Positions 7,358 to 16,207 of a stretch of 64,000 nucleotides of DNA are shown piece after piece. Where the stretch lies: contig KB889758.1 of the NCBI GenBank assembly GCA_000372785.1, positions 1 through 64,000 of the forward strand, in the 5' to 3' direction. The position numbers and the translations under genes were made by a program. The notes under the pieces were generated by a model that was given only the letters and a program-made list of their open reading frames with translations, did not search any database and had not been told where the DNA came from. Source of the stretch: a gamma proteobacterium SCGC AB-629-P17. GTDB taxonomy: Bacteria > Pseudomonadota > Gammaproteobacteria > PS1 > Pseudothioglobaceae. Positions within the stretch are counted from its first letter, which is position 1. Each line of letters starts with the position of its first letter.

Positions 7358-8947
7358 TCAGACAAACCACCAACGTTCAAAGTATTTGGCGCCGTCCATA
7401 TCCCAGTTTCCAGCCATTGCACTATGTCCAACCTTATCAGTTGTCGCAAAGACATAATTGGCAAACATGGGCACTACAGCACCACCAAACTCACTGACAA
7501 TTTGCTGCATTTCGTAGTAAATTGCACGACGTGTATCTCGATTAGTTTCAGCACGACCCAAAAGCAACAATTCATCGAAGCGGTCGTTTTGCCAGAAGGT
7601 GTCATTCCATGATGCACCGCCTGCATAAGCAGTAGTGAACATCCAGTCCTCTGTAGGTCTTCCACCCCAATAGCAAGCACCCCAAGGCTTATTCATCCAT
7701 ACGTTAGACCAATAACCGTCGTTTGGTTCGCGCACAACCTCAATATCAATTCCAGCAGCAGCTGCATGTTCTTGATATAAGACAGCAGCGTCAACCGCTC
7801 CTGGGAAAGCTGCGTCAGCAGCAGAAAGTTGTACTTTAATACCACCCGCTTGTTCTGCATAAAAACGTGCTTTATCTGGATCATATTCACGTTGTGGTAG
7901 CGCAGATGCATGGTACTGATTACTTGGCGCTATTGGGTGATCGTTACCAACTGCACCGTGTCCATACAAAACTTTCTCCACAAGTTCTTCACGCTTCAGA
8001 GCATATTTGAGTGCAAGGCGAACATTGTTATCATTAAATGGAGCTGTGTCGGTCCTCATTGGAAAAGTGTAGTGCTTTGTACCAGTAACTTCTTCTAGAT
8101 TGATGCCACTTTGACGTGCAAGCAAGTGAGCAGTTTTTAAGTCTATACGGTCAATAGTATCAACCTCTCCAGTGGCTAAAGCATTTTGGCGAGCAGCCGG
8201 ATCAATGATAGAAATCATTTCAATCTCATCAAACCAAGCCCTATCTGACTTAAAGTAATTGGCATGACGTTCTGCTAGAAAACGTACACCCGGCTCAAAC
8301 TCTTTGAGTACATAGGCCCCTGTACCAATACCATCAGTGGGATCAACTTTCCCGTCTTTGGAAGGTTGAATGGCGATATGGTAATCTGAAGCGACAAAAT
8401 TAAAGTCCGCATTACCGCCCGATAGTTCAAAGATCACTCGGTTATTACCATCCTTACGTATACTGCTTACTTGATCCAATAACGACCTTGCAGGTGACGC
8501 ACTTTCTCCCATATGGTGCTGAAAAGATGCAATTACGTCATCGGCATCCATTGTCTTACCATTGTGAAACTCTACTCCTTGACGTAGATTAAATATCCAC
8601 GTTTGTGCGCCATTTGTGGCCTCCCAGCTTTCCGCTAGTTCTGGCACCATTGCACCAGTAGCCGCATCCACTTCACCAAGATGGTTTTGAATGGCATAGT
8701 CGAGTTGTATCGTAAAGTTGTTTTCATAGGTTGCTGGATCTAACGAATCTGTTGTAGATCCATGTGCAATACCTGCACGTAATCGCCCTCCACGTTTTCC
8801 TCCAGCAGCAAATGCATTACCTGTCGTTAGTATAGTTCCTGCTGTTGTGCCGGCAATTCCAAGAGCCGCTGAGCCTCTAATAAAATCACGACGAGAGATA
8901 TCACGACCTAGAATTAACGGTTTTTCGTTAATTTGTTTTTTGTTCAT
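7358..8947 (-). CDS. Tat-exported solute-binding protein, family 5 (peptide/nickel type)
   Basis: This is the periplasmic binding component (SBP family 5) of the ABC importer downstream, about 529 residues from the chosen start. Residues 18-25 (SRRDFIRG) form a twin-arginine export motif, followed by a mildly hydrophobic stretch and a likely cleavage after AFA near residue 47. The start at 8947 is chosen because AAGGAGAATAAGT gives a strong ribosome-binding site; a longer frame to 8983 lacks one. Tat export suggests folding before export, known for some family-5 proteins. The ligand is not predictable. It is the first gene of a four-gene operon reading toward 3711. Confidence 0.9.
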   Translation of the reverse strand: MNKKQINEKPLILGRDISRRDFIRGSAALGIAGTTAGTILTTGNAFAAGGKRGGRLRAGIAHGSTTDSLDPATYENNFTIQLDYAIQNHLGEVDAATGAMVPELAESWEATNGAQTWIFNLRQGVEFHNGKTMDADDVIASFQHHMGESASPARSLLDQVSSIRKDGNNRVIFELSGGNADFNFVASDYHIAIQPSKDGKVDPTDGIGTGAYVLKEFEPGVRFLAERHANYFKSDRAWFDEIEMISIIDPAARQNALATGEVDTIDRIDLKTAHLLARQSGINLEEVTGTKHYTFPMRTDTAPFNDNNVRLALKYALKREELVEKVLYGHGAVGNDHPIAPSNQYHASALPQREYDPDKARFYAEQAGGIKVQLSAADAAFPGAVDAAVLYQEHAAAAGIDIEVVREPNDGYWSNVWMNKPWGACYWGGRPTEDWMFTTAYAGGASWNDTFWQNDRFDELLLLGRAETNRDTRRAIYYEMQQIVSEFGGAVVPMFANYVFATTDKVGHSAMAGNWDMDGAKYFERWWFV

Positions 8948-9031
8948 ACTTATTCTCCTTTTCGTATAAAGATTAACAAACATACATAAATGACACCTAT
9001 AATGCCATTTGTAAAATTTATAAACAGAGAT

Positions 9032-9051
9032 ACTAAATAATAATATTTAGT
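9032..9051. promoter_or_regulatory. ACTAAATA/TATTTAGT inverted repeat 1
   Basis: Perfect 8-base arms flank a 4-base spacer (ATAA). It lies between the divergent binding-protein and aacS genes, 36 bases centre to centre from a second such repeat. Likely an operator for a dimeric regulator; the arms recur at 11193-11213. Confidence 0.5.
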
Positions 9052-9069
9052 TTCGATATTTATTGTAAC

Positions 9070-9085
9070 ACTAAATTTATTTAGT
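9070..9085. promoter_or_regulatory. ACTAAAT/ATTTAGT inverted repeat 2
   Basis: Perfect 7-base arms around TT, 62 bases upstream of the aacS start. Shares its half-site with the repeats at 9032-9051 and 11193-11213. Confidence 0.5.
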
Positions 9086-9147
9086 TTTAGAATATTAAGA
9101 ATGATTATTCATATTAAATCGTCGTTATTTAAAAACTTAAGTAAAAA

Positions 9148-11112
9148 ATGAATAAGTTACTTTGGAGTCCTAGTACAAACCAAATAAAAAATACCCAGGC
9201 ATGGGGGTTCATGCAAGAGGTCAATCAAGAGTTCAAGACGAAGCTAACAAATTTTCATGAATTGTATCAATGGTCATGTGAATTTCCTGAATCTTTTTGG
9301 GATCTGTTTTGGAGGCATGCTTCAATTATTGCCGAAAGAAACCCCACTGAGGTATTGAAAAATGGTAATGATTTTTTAGGCTCCGAATGGTTTCCCGATG
9401 CAAGGCTTAATTTCGCAAAAAATCTTTTATCTGAAAGAAGCGATAATCCTGCCATCGTTTTTTGGGCGGAAGATCAACAAAAGAGCAGTTTAAGCCACCT
9501 AGAACTTTATAGACAGGTCGCTAGATTATCATTTTGGCTTAAGCAAAATGGCATAAAGAAAGGGGATAGGGTTGCTGGTTTTTTACCTAACATGCCGGAA
9601 ACAGTTATATCGATGCTTGCTACTGCAAGTTTAGGAGCTGTATGGACTTCTTGTTCGCCAGATTTTGGAGTGCAAGGCGTACTAGATAGGTTTGGTCAGG
9701 TTGAACCTAAGGTTTTTATTTGTGTAGATGGATATTACTATAACGGTAAAGAGTTTGACTGCCTCGAAAAAAATCAAAAAATTGTGTCTCAGCTACCAAC
9801 TGTTGAAAATACTTTATTGGTGCGATTTGTTAATAATAGTTCTGAATTTCAAGACTTGAATCAGTCATTTTTCTTCGATGAAATCGTTAACGGGTCTAAT
9901 AGTCCAGATCTGGAGTTTGAATCTGTTGCGTTCAATGATCCTCTCTATATTTTGTTTTCATCTGGTACAACAGGCGTTCCAAAGTGTATTGTTCATGGTG
10001 TCGGGGGGACATTAATACAGCATAAAAAAGAGCACATGCTGCACTGTGATATTAAAGATGGAGATAGAGTGTTCTTTTTTTCGACCTGTGGCTGGATGAT
10101 GTGGAATTGGCTTTTAAGCAGCTTGGCTTCTGGGGCTACTTTGATGCTTTATGATGGCTCTCCATTTTTAAATGATAACGACAATATTCTATTTGATTAT
10201 GCTGAACAAGAAAAATTCAATTACATGGGTGTTTCGGCAAAATATTTGGACACAGCAAGAAAGAAAGAGCTATGTCCTAGAGAAATTCATAATTTACAAT
10301 CTTTGAAAATGATTTTATCGACGGGCTCAGCGTTAAGCTTAGATTGTTTTGATTTTGTATATCAAAAAATAAAGTCCGAGGTTTGTTTATCTTCTATTTC
10401 TGGAGGTACTGATATTGTTTCGTGTTTTGTTTTGGGTTCCCCAATGCTCCCAGTGCATCGTGGTGAGCTCCAAACACGCGGTCTTGGTTTGTCAGTTGAG
10501 GTATGGAATGATCAGGGAAAGTCAGTGATTGATCAAAAGGGAGAGCTGGTCTGTATCAAAACTTTTCCGTCCAAACCAACTGGTTTTTGGAATGATGATG
10601 ACAGGAGTAAATATCGTCAGTCGTATTTCGATCGTTATCCTAATATATGGTGCCATGGTGATTTTGTAAGCCTAAACTTGAATGGCGGAATGGTTTTTTA
10701 TGGTCGTTCTGATACGACACTTAACCGGGGAGGCGTTAGAATCGGAACAGCAGAGATTTATAGGCAAGTTGAAAAACTGGATGAGGTCATAGAATCAGTT
10801 GTTGTTGAGCAAAACTGTCAAGATGATATGCGAATAATTTTGTTTGTTAAATTAAGAGATAGTCTGCAATTAGATAATCAATTAAAGGAAAAAATTTGTA
10901 CTCAAATACGAGGTAATACTTCGCCTCGACATGTGCCTGATGTAATTATTCAGGTGTCTGATATTCCAAGAACTAAGAGTGGAAAAATTGTTGAACTTGC
11001 TGTTCAGAAGGCAATTCATAACTTGCCGATAGATAATAAAACAGCTCTAGACAACCCTGAAGTCCTGCAGGAATATTATCAGCTATACACTGGTCTAAAT
11101 ATCCAACTTTAG
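9148..11112 (+). CDS. aacS: Acetoacetyl-CoA synthetase
   Basis: The 654-residue adenylate-forming enzyme activates acetoacetate with ATP and CoA to acetoacetyl-CoA. Its length and N-terminal pattern (opening LWSPS, then WSCEFPESFW) are those of the acetoacetate-CoA ligase family. The AMP-binding loop is FSSGTTGVPKCIVHG (about 270-284). Later motifs are SGGTD, YGRSDTTLNRGGVRIG, and PRTKSGKIVE with the C-terminal catalytic Lys. It stands alone on its strand, so it is probably controlled by its own promoter, which contains two ACTAAAT-type inverted repeats. It could feed ketone-body or amino-acid carbon into central metabolism. Confidence 0.92.
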   Translation: MNKLLWSPSTNQIKNTQAWGFMQEVNQEFKTKLTNFHELYQWSCEFPESFWDLFWRHASIIAERNPTEVLKNGNDFLGSEWFPDARLNFAKNLLSERSDNPAIVFWAEDQQKSSLSHLELYRQVARLSFWLKQNGIKKGDRVAGFLPNMPETVISMLATASLGAVWTSCSPDFGVQGVLDRFGQVEPKVFICVDGYYYNGKEFDCLEKNQKIVSQLPTVENTLLVRFVNNSSEFQDLNQSFFFDEIVNGSNSPDLEFESVAFNDPLYILFSSGTTGVPKCIVHGVGGTLIQHKKEHMLHCDIKDGDRVFFFSTCGWMMWNWLLSSLASGATLMLYDGSPFLNDNDNILFDYAEQEKFNYMGVSAKYLDTARKKELCPREIHNLQSLKMILSTGSALSLDCFDFVYQKIKSEVCLSSISGGTDIVSCFVLGSPMLPVHRGELQTRGLGLSVEVWNDQGKSVIDQKGELVCIKTFPSKPTGFWNDDDRSKYRQSYFDRYPNIWCHGDFVSLNLNGGMVFYGRSDTTLNRGGVRIGTAEIYRQVEKLDEVIESVVVEQNCQDDMRIILFVKLRDSLQLDNQLKEKICTQIRGNTSPRHVPDVIIQVSDIPRTKSGKIVELAVQKAIHNLPIDNKTALDNPEVLQEYYQLYTGLNIQL

Positions 11113-11192
11113 TAAGACATATTTAACTGTGTAAATTATTTCACCTCATTTTAAGTATTCTGCTCATCATGGATTGCTTGTGATAATGATTT

Positions 11193-11213
11193 ACTAAATA
11201 TCTTCTATTTAGT
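11193..11213. promoter_or_regulatory. ACTAAATA/TATTTAGT inverted repeat 3
   Basis: Perfect 8-base arms with a TCTTC loop, between the convergent aacS and alpha/beta hydrolase genes. It could serve as a weak hairpin end, but it lacks a U-tract and its arms are identical to the upstream repeat at 9032-9051. Confidence 0.45.
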
Positions 11214-11248
11214 GTTTAGAGAAGTCGTTATTTTTTAAATATGGCGCT

Positions 11249-12091
11249 TCATTTTTTTAGAAAATCGACAATCTCAGGATTAACGATATCAGCATGAGTG
11301 TAAGGGATAGAATGCTCACCACCTTCTATTTTGAAGAATTGAATATCGGGAATTAAACGCAATATTTTCTCGGATCCTGCAAAAGGAGTATCACTATCCT
11401 CGGTCCCCCAAATTAGAAGTTTAGGAAAAGTGGTTTCTCCTAGTTGTTGATATTCGGCCTGCAAGTTTTCCATGGGGAAATTTCTTAAGGATGATAAAAA
11501 GGCACGCTCAACACCAGGGTATTCGAATTGTTGTTCAAAACTTTCCGCCATTATTCTTGGTGCCACTCCTCTCTCTACCTCAGAGTAATAATGATCAATC
11601 ATTTTTTTCTTCACCACTATAGCCATCAACCATTCACCCAAAACAGGAATCAATAAAAGTTTATTGATGCCCCTCTGTTTAAGTATGAAACCGACTGGTG
11701 CCATTAAAACTAAGCGTTTTACCTGTTCTGGGTGGTTCGCAGCGAAGACAGTTGAAATTCCAGCACCCATTGAATAGCCAATTAGGTTCACCGCTGTCTT
11801 TATTCCAAGAGCAACAAGTAGCTCAATCAATTCGTCATCATACAGCTGTTTACTGTGTTTGATATTGGGTCTGTCGGAAAATCCATAACCAAAATGATCA
11901 TAAGTCAATACTCGATATCCAGCCTCCACTAGAGCCCCAACATTCTGCATAAATATAATACGAGGTGTTGAAAGACCATGCACCATAACAACGATTTCTC
12001 CTTCCACTGGTCCGCTCCATTTGTAACTGATTGAGCCGTTTTTGAGCTTCACGAAGTCCTTGTTTAAATCAGTTCTAATATTGTCATTCAT
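11249..12091 (-). CDS. Alpha/beta-fold hydrolase
   Basis: The 280-residue protein is an alpha/beta hydrolase of unknown substrate. The oxyanion region is MVHGLS (about 36-41), the nucleophile elbow is GYSMG (about 105-109), the acid is likely in WGTEDSDTPF, and the catalytic His lies in GGEHSIPY near the C-terminus. There is no signal peptide. It is convergent with aacS and forms its own transcription unit. Esterase, lipase or C-C hydrolase roles are all possible. Confidence 0.82.
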   Translation of the reverse strand: MNDNIRTDLNKDFVKLKNGSISYKWSGPVEGEIVVMVHGLSTPRIIFMQNVGALVEAGYRVLTYDHFGYGFSDRPNIKHSKQLYDDELIELLVALGIKTAVNLIGYSMGAGISTVFAANHPEQVKRLVLMAPVGFILKQRGINKLLLIPVLGEWLMAIVVKKKMIDHYYSEVERGVAPRIMAESFEQQFEYPGVERAFLSSLRNFPMENLQAEYQQLGETTFPKLLIWGTEDSDTPFAGSEKILRLIPDIQFFKIEGGEHSIPYTHADIVNPEIVDFLKK

Positions 12092-12267
12092 CTCATTTAA
12101 GCTAGTGATTTAAAACAGATAACTATTTTTCATGATTAACACTAAGCCAACCATTGTTGTCGCAAATATTTTAACAATTTTATTCATTTTGATTTTCCAC
12201 CACTGTCATCATATTTAAACATGTCGTTGTTGCTAATGATGTCTTATAACTAATTGTTGTCAAAGGT

Positions 12268-12273
12268 TATAAT
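12268..12273 (+). promoter_or_regulatory. -10 element of tdk promoter
   Basis: A perfect TATAAT lies 35 bases upstream of the thymidine kinase TTG start. No good -35 is seen at standard spacing. Confidence 0.45.
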
Positions 12274-12302
12274 ATTGTATTGTTCAAATAAGGGGTTGTA
12301 TT

Positions 12303-12884
12303 TTGGCTAAACTTTATTTTTACTATTCTTCAATGAATGCGGGTAAATCGACATCTTTACTCCAATCTGCATACAATTATCAAGAACTAGGTATGAACTC
12401 TTTTTTATTAACTGCGGAAATTGATGACAGATACAGTGTAGGAAAAGTAACTTCACGAATTGGTTTAGAGGCGGGAGCACATTTATTTAATCAAGACAAC
12501 AACCTTTTCGAACTGGTCTCAGAGCGGAATGAAAACGAGCCAATTGATTGTGTTTTGATTGATGAAAGCCATTTTCTTAGCAAAGAACAAGTAAAGCAGC
12601 TAGGAAAAGTGGTTGATAAGTTGGATATACCTGTTTTATGTTATGGTATTCGAACAGACTTTAGGGGTGAACTTTTCCCTGGCAGTCAGTATTTGTTAGC
12701 ATGGGCTGACAATCTGAACGAACTTAAAACGGTGTGCCACTGTGGACGTAAAGCTACCATGGTAGTGCGCCTCGACGCTGATGGCAAAGTTGTTAGTGAT
12801 GGAGACCAGGTTGTGATAGGTGGTAATGACCAATATCAATCAATGTGTAGGCGTCATTTTTCTGAACATATCTGGTCCCAATAA
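12303..12884 (+). CDS. tdk: Thymidine kinase (type II)
   Basis: The 193-residue enzyme phosphorylates thymidine in the salvage pathway. It has the P-loop SSMNAGKST (about 9-17), a Walker B-like VLIDESHFL (about 86-94) and a zinc-binding C-terminal domain with CHCGRKA and CRRHF. It begins with TTG, supported by AAGGGG eight bases upstream. The patatin gene follows 17 bases later on the same strand. Confidence 0.95.
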   Translation: MAKLYFYYSSMNAGKSTSLLQSAYNYQELGMNSFLLTAEIDDRYSVGKVTSRIGLEAGAHLFNQDNNLFELVSERNENEPIDCVLIDESHFLSKEQVKQLGKVVDKLDIPVLCYGIRTDFRGELFPGSQYLLAWADNLNELKTVCHCGRKATMVVRLDADGKVVSDGDQVVIGGNDQYQSMCRRHFSEHIWSQ

Positions 12885-12901
12885 AAGAAAATCTAAAAAA
12901 A

Positions 12902-13915
12902 ATGAAAACTAAAACCCGCATACTATCTATCGATGGAGGAGGTATTAAAGGTATTGTTCCTGCGGTTGTCTTAAAACATCTAGAAAAATACCTTAAGCAA
13001 CTCAGTAATAATGCTGATGCAAGAATTGTTGATTATTTTGATCTATTTTCAGGGGCCAGTACTGGTGCCATAATCATTGCTGGCTTACTTTCGCCTGACA
13101 ATCAAGACCGTCCAAAATATACTGCTGAAGAAATTATCGACCTCTATATTGAAAATGGCCATGTAATTTTTAATGCTTCTGTATTTCAGGAAATAAAATC
13201 AGTTTCTGGACTGGTGAATGTTAAATATGACCCTCAAGGGATAGAGTCTGTCTTTGATGAGTACTTTAGTAACGCTCAATTAAAGGATCTACTAAAGCCA
13301 ACACTTATCCCAGTATATGAGCTGTCAAGAGGGCAGAATTATTTTTTTCGCCAGCAAAAAGCACAAACAAGTTCACGTCATAATTATTATCTAAAGGATT
13401 TGCTTAGGAGTGCAACCTCCGCGATTACTTACTTTCCACCTTCTAAAATTTCTACAGTTAATAATAAATCGCATCGTTGTTTTATAGATGGAGGCGTTTT
13501 TGCAAATAACCCAGCTCTTTCTGCCTACGCAGAGTTTCGCTATCACAATCCAGAACTACATGCAAAAGACACTATGATGCTTTCACTTGGAACTGGAAGA
13601 CAAAGTACACATCTTGATTGTGAGATAACCTCAAGTTGGGGTGCCGCAGAATGGCTTTATCAGGGAGGCTTCATGACATCTAATGCAATATCTTCTGTTT
13701 CTGATTATCAGCTCAATGCAGTTTACGATAGCGCATCAAACTACCTTCGACTAGATGCTTTGTTTGACGAAAGCCATTCTAGCAGCATGGACAACACTAA
13801 GAAAGATTATCTAGACTATCTCGTTTCTTTGGGAGAGAGTATAGCGAATGAAAGGCAATCTGATATAGAGACTTTTGCACAAAAACTAGTTGAAAACTCA
13901 GACAAAATATCATGA
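12902..13915 (+). CDS. Patatin-like phospholipase family protein
   Basis: The 337-residue protein has the full patatin signature: oxyanion loop DGGGIKGI (about 10-17), nucleophile GASTGA (about 50-55) and the DGG of the Ser-Asp dyad (FIDGGVFANNPA, about 195). Patatins hydrolyse membrane lipids or lipid esters. There is no signal peptide. Its stop overlaps the start of the next gene (ATGA), so it is translationally coupled to a TSUP permease. It resembles the plant-patatin-like group also used as phage-defence effectors, but no cyclase or defence partner is present. Confidence 0.88.
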   Translation: MKTKTRILSIDGGGIKGIVPAVVLKHLEKYLKQLSNNADARIVDYFDLFSGASTGAIIIAGLLSPDNQDRPKYTAEEIIDLYIENGHVIFNASVFQEIKSVSGLVNVKYDPQGIESVFDEYFSNAQLKDLLKPTLIPVYELSRGQNYFFRQQKAQTSSRHNYYLKDLLRSATSAITYFPPSKISTVNNKSHRCFIDGGVFANNPALSAYAEFRYHNPELHAKDTMMLSLGTGRQSTHLDCEITSSWGAAEWLYQGGFMTSNAISSVSDYQLNAVYDSASNYLRLDALFDESHSSSMDNTKKDYLDYLVSLGESIANERQSDIETFAQKLVENSDKIS

Positions 13916-14700
13916 ATGAAACGCTCATTCTTTTGTTACTTCTAGGTGCATTTTCTGGTTTCGTAGCTGGTCTTTTAGGAGTAGGTGGCGGCCTGATTAT
14001 GGTCCCTGCATTGCTGTATCTATTAGCACCAACTATCAATCAAGCGGCTTTAATGCACACTGCAATTGGTACCGCTTTAGCGGCAATTGTTTTTACCTCT
14101 CTTTCAAGTGTATACGCTCACCACAAACACGGAGCGATACTTTGGCAAAACTTTTTCAAACTCACTCCAACTGTGCTTTTGGGTGCATATAGCGGGGCCA
14201 TAGTTGCGAAATATATGAGTTTTGATTTTTTAAGAATATTTTTTGCTTTCTTTGAAATTAGTGTTGCTCTCATTATGTGGTTCGGTGTCAGCGCTTCGGG
14301 TCATGTGGACAGCCTTGCACGGTGGGTTTGGCTAATTGTTGGTTATATTATTGGTTTAGTTTCTGCAATTGTGGGTATAGGTGGTGGCACGATGACAACC
14401 CCTTTTTTGGTTTATAACAATGTTGAAATAAAAAATGCAATTGCGACTTCAGCGGCTGTCGGAATGCCTATTGCTCTTGCCGGTAGTTTTGGTTTTATTG
14501 TTGCTGGATTGAATGTAGAAGATGCCACTGGCGGTATCGGTTTTGTTCATTTAGAAGCTCTTGTAAGTATTGTTGTAGCAAGCATTTTGTTTGCACCCTT
14601 GGGAGCCAAAGTAACACATATCTTAGACAGCAAAAAACTCAAAAAAGGTTTTGCTGTGTTTCTAGGTTTTTTAGGTGTGATGGTGTTTTTGTTTAAGTAG
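13912..14700 (+). CDS. TSUP (TauE/SafE) family permease
   Basis: The 262-residue integral membrane protein has the two internally related halves of the TauE/SafE family: [19 protein letters not shown] near the N-terminus and [19 protein letters not shown] at about 145-163. Members export or import sulfite, sulfoacetate, thiosulfate or related anions. It is coupled by a 4-base overlap to the patatin gene and converges with msrB. Substrate is not assignable, though the genome has other sulfur genes (47.9-49.6 kb). Confidence 0.88.
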   Translation: MNETLILLLLLGAFSGFVAGLLGVGGGLIMVPALLYLLAPTINQAALMHTAIGTALAAIVFTSLSSVYAHHKHGAILWQNFFKLTPTVLLGAYSGAIVAKYMSFDFLRIFFAFFEISVALIMWFGVSASGHVDSLARWVWLIVGYIIGLVSAIVGIGGGTMTTPFLVYNNVEIKNAIATSAAVGMPIALAGSFGFIVAGLNVEDATGGIGFVHLEALVSIVVASILFAPLGAKVTHILDSKKLKKGFAVFLGFLGVMVFLFK

Positions 14701-15079
14701 AAGAGGTTTTACTTTTTTCTGCAAAATTTAAAGCAACGGAGTTAATGCAGTAGCGCTTTCCTGTTGGCTGAGGTCCATCAGGAAAAACATGGCCTAAATG
14801 TGCATCACAAGATGAACACCTCACTTCTATTCTGATGTAGCCCAAAGAGTCATCTTCAATTTGTCGAACACAGTCGCTCTTAGCGAGCTCATAAAAACTT
14901 GGCCAACCGCTCCCTGAATCAAACTTTGTGTTTGATTCAAACAATAGAGCGTCGCAACAAACGCAGTGATAATGACCTGTCTCGTAGAGGTTATAGTATT
15001 CACCGGTAAATGGTGGCTCAGTGCCACATTCTTGGGTGATGTGGTATGCTTCAGGTGATAACTTTTTCTTAATGTCCAT
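14693..15079 (-). CDS. msrB: Peptide-methionine (R)-S-oxide reductase MsrB
   Basis: The 128-residue enzyme reduces the R epimer of methionine sulfoxide in proteins. It has the zinc-binding CVCC and CSSC pairs, the GSGWPSF substrate loop (about 55-61) and the catalytic Cys in [11 protein letters not shown] near the C-terminus. There is no export signal, so it is cytoplasmic. Its 3' end overlaps the end of the convergent TSUP gene by 8 bases. Confidence 0.95.
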   Translation of the reverse strand: MDIKKKLSPEAYHITQECGTEPPFTGEYYNLYETGHYHCVCCDALLFESNTKFDSGSGWPSFYELAKSDCVRQIEDDSLGYIRIEVRCSSCDAHLGHVFPDGPQPTGKRYCINSVALNFAEKSKTSST

Positions 15080-15133
15080 TCGTGTATTATAAGAGAACTA
15101 TAGAGGATTCTTAAATATCTACAATCAATAATT

Positions 15134-16207
15134 ATGGAAATATATTTGGTAGGTGGCGCTGTTCGTGATGAACTATTGGGCATATCTAATGACAAATCTG
15201 TAAAGGATTATGTTGTCGTGGGCTCCTCACCCGAAGAAATGAAATCTCTCGGATATCGTCAAGTGGGAAAAAATTTTCCTGTTTTTATTGATCCAAAATC
15301 CAGTGATGAGTACGCCTTAGCTAGAACCGAAAGCAAGGTTGGTGTCGGCTATTCTGGTTTTGAATTCGATACATCAAAAACTGTAACCCTTGAACAGGAC
15401 CTGTACCGTCGTGATTTAACTATTAATGCTATTGCTAGAAACCTAGAAGATGAATTGATCGATCCTTATGGCGGATTGAAGGACATTACAACAAAAACTA
15501 TTCGACATGTTTCTGATGCATTTTCAGAAGATCCGGTCAGATTATTGAGGGTAGCCAGATTTGCCTCTCGTTTCCACAAACTAGGCTTTAGTATCGCTCC
15601 TGAAACTCGGAAATTAATGCAGCAGATGGTAACCTCAGGGGAAGTGGATGCGCTTGTACCAGAACGAGTCTTCAAAGAGCTTTCTCTGGCGCTTTGTACT
15701 GATAAACCTTCTATATTTTTTGATGTTTTGCTTGAATCTAGTGCTTATCATCGCCTTTTTCCTATGTTGTCTTCAACTGGGAGTCATATTTCTCAACTCG
15801 TTGATGCCTCAGTGGAGGATCTTGAGGTTAAGTTTGCACTCTGGCTCCATCAACAGAAGCTTGAAGATATCACTGCATTGAGCTCCCATCTTAAATGCCC
15901 TAAAGATTATCAACAGGTAGCTGAACTTGTTGCTAAGTGGTATATTTTTTCCAAAGATTTGCTCTCGCATAGTGAACAAGAAGTGCTAAATTTTTATCTG
16001 AAAACTGATAGTTTGCGTCGTCAGAGACGTTTTGAAAAGATACTTATTGCTTTTAAAGAGTTGGGAGTAGATGTTAAGCCTATTTCGGAAATTTTAGTGG
16101 CATTAAAAGCTATCAATGTTTCGAAGCTAGACAAGGCACTAATTGTCGAGCAAATAGCTCAAAAAAGGCTATCAGTGATTGGGAGATTTCTCAACTCGAC
16201 AAAGTAA
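15134..16207 (+). CDS. cca: CCA tRNA nucleotidyltransferase
   Basis: The 357-residue class II enzyme adds or repairs the 3' CCA of tRNAs. N-terminal LVGGAVRDELLG, YALARTE, RRDLTINAIA and EDPVRLLRVARFASRF match the gammaproteobacterial Cca. It is shorter than E. coli Cca because the C-terminal HD phosphohydrolase domain is absent, as in other HD-less members. Oddly, where E. coli has the metal-binding pair KDRDW (Asp21, Asp23), this protein has SVKDY: the loop is two residues longer and the first Asp aligns with Val. Whether this copy is fully active is open. The gene overlaps the 3' end of the convergent repair gene by 36 bases. Confidence 0.9.
   Translation: MEIYLVGGAVRDELLGISNDKSVKDYVVVGSSPEEMKSLGYRQVGKNFPVFIDPKSSDEYALARTESKVGVGYSGFEFDTSKTVTLEQDLYRRDLTINAIARNLEDELIDPYGGLKDITTKTIRHVSDAFSEDPVRLLRVARFASRFHKLGFSIAPETRKLMQQMVTSGEVDALVPERVFKELSLALCTDKPSIFFDVLLESSAYHRLFPMLSSTGSHISQLVDASVEDLEVKFALWLHQQKLEDITALSSHLKCPKDYQQVAELVAKWYIFSKDLLSHSEQEVLNFYLKTDSLRRQRRFEKILIAFKELGVDVKPISEILVALKAINVSKLDKALIVEQIAQKRLSVIGRFLNSTK

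Noticed and set aside
11193..11213. Hairpin as an intrinsic terminator of aacS
   Set aside because: The stem is AT-rich with no U-tract; identity of its arms with upstream repeats suggests a protein site instead, although terminator function is not excluded.
12902..13915. Patatin gene as a phage-defence (CBASS CapV) effector
   Set aside because: No cyclase, sensor or other defence gene is nearby; its coupled neighbour is a TSUP permease.
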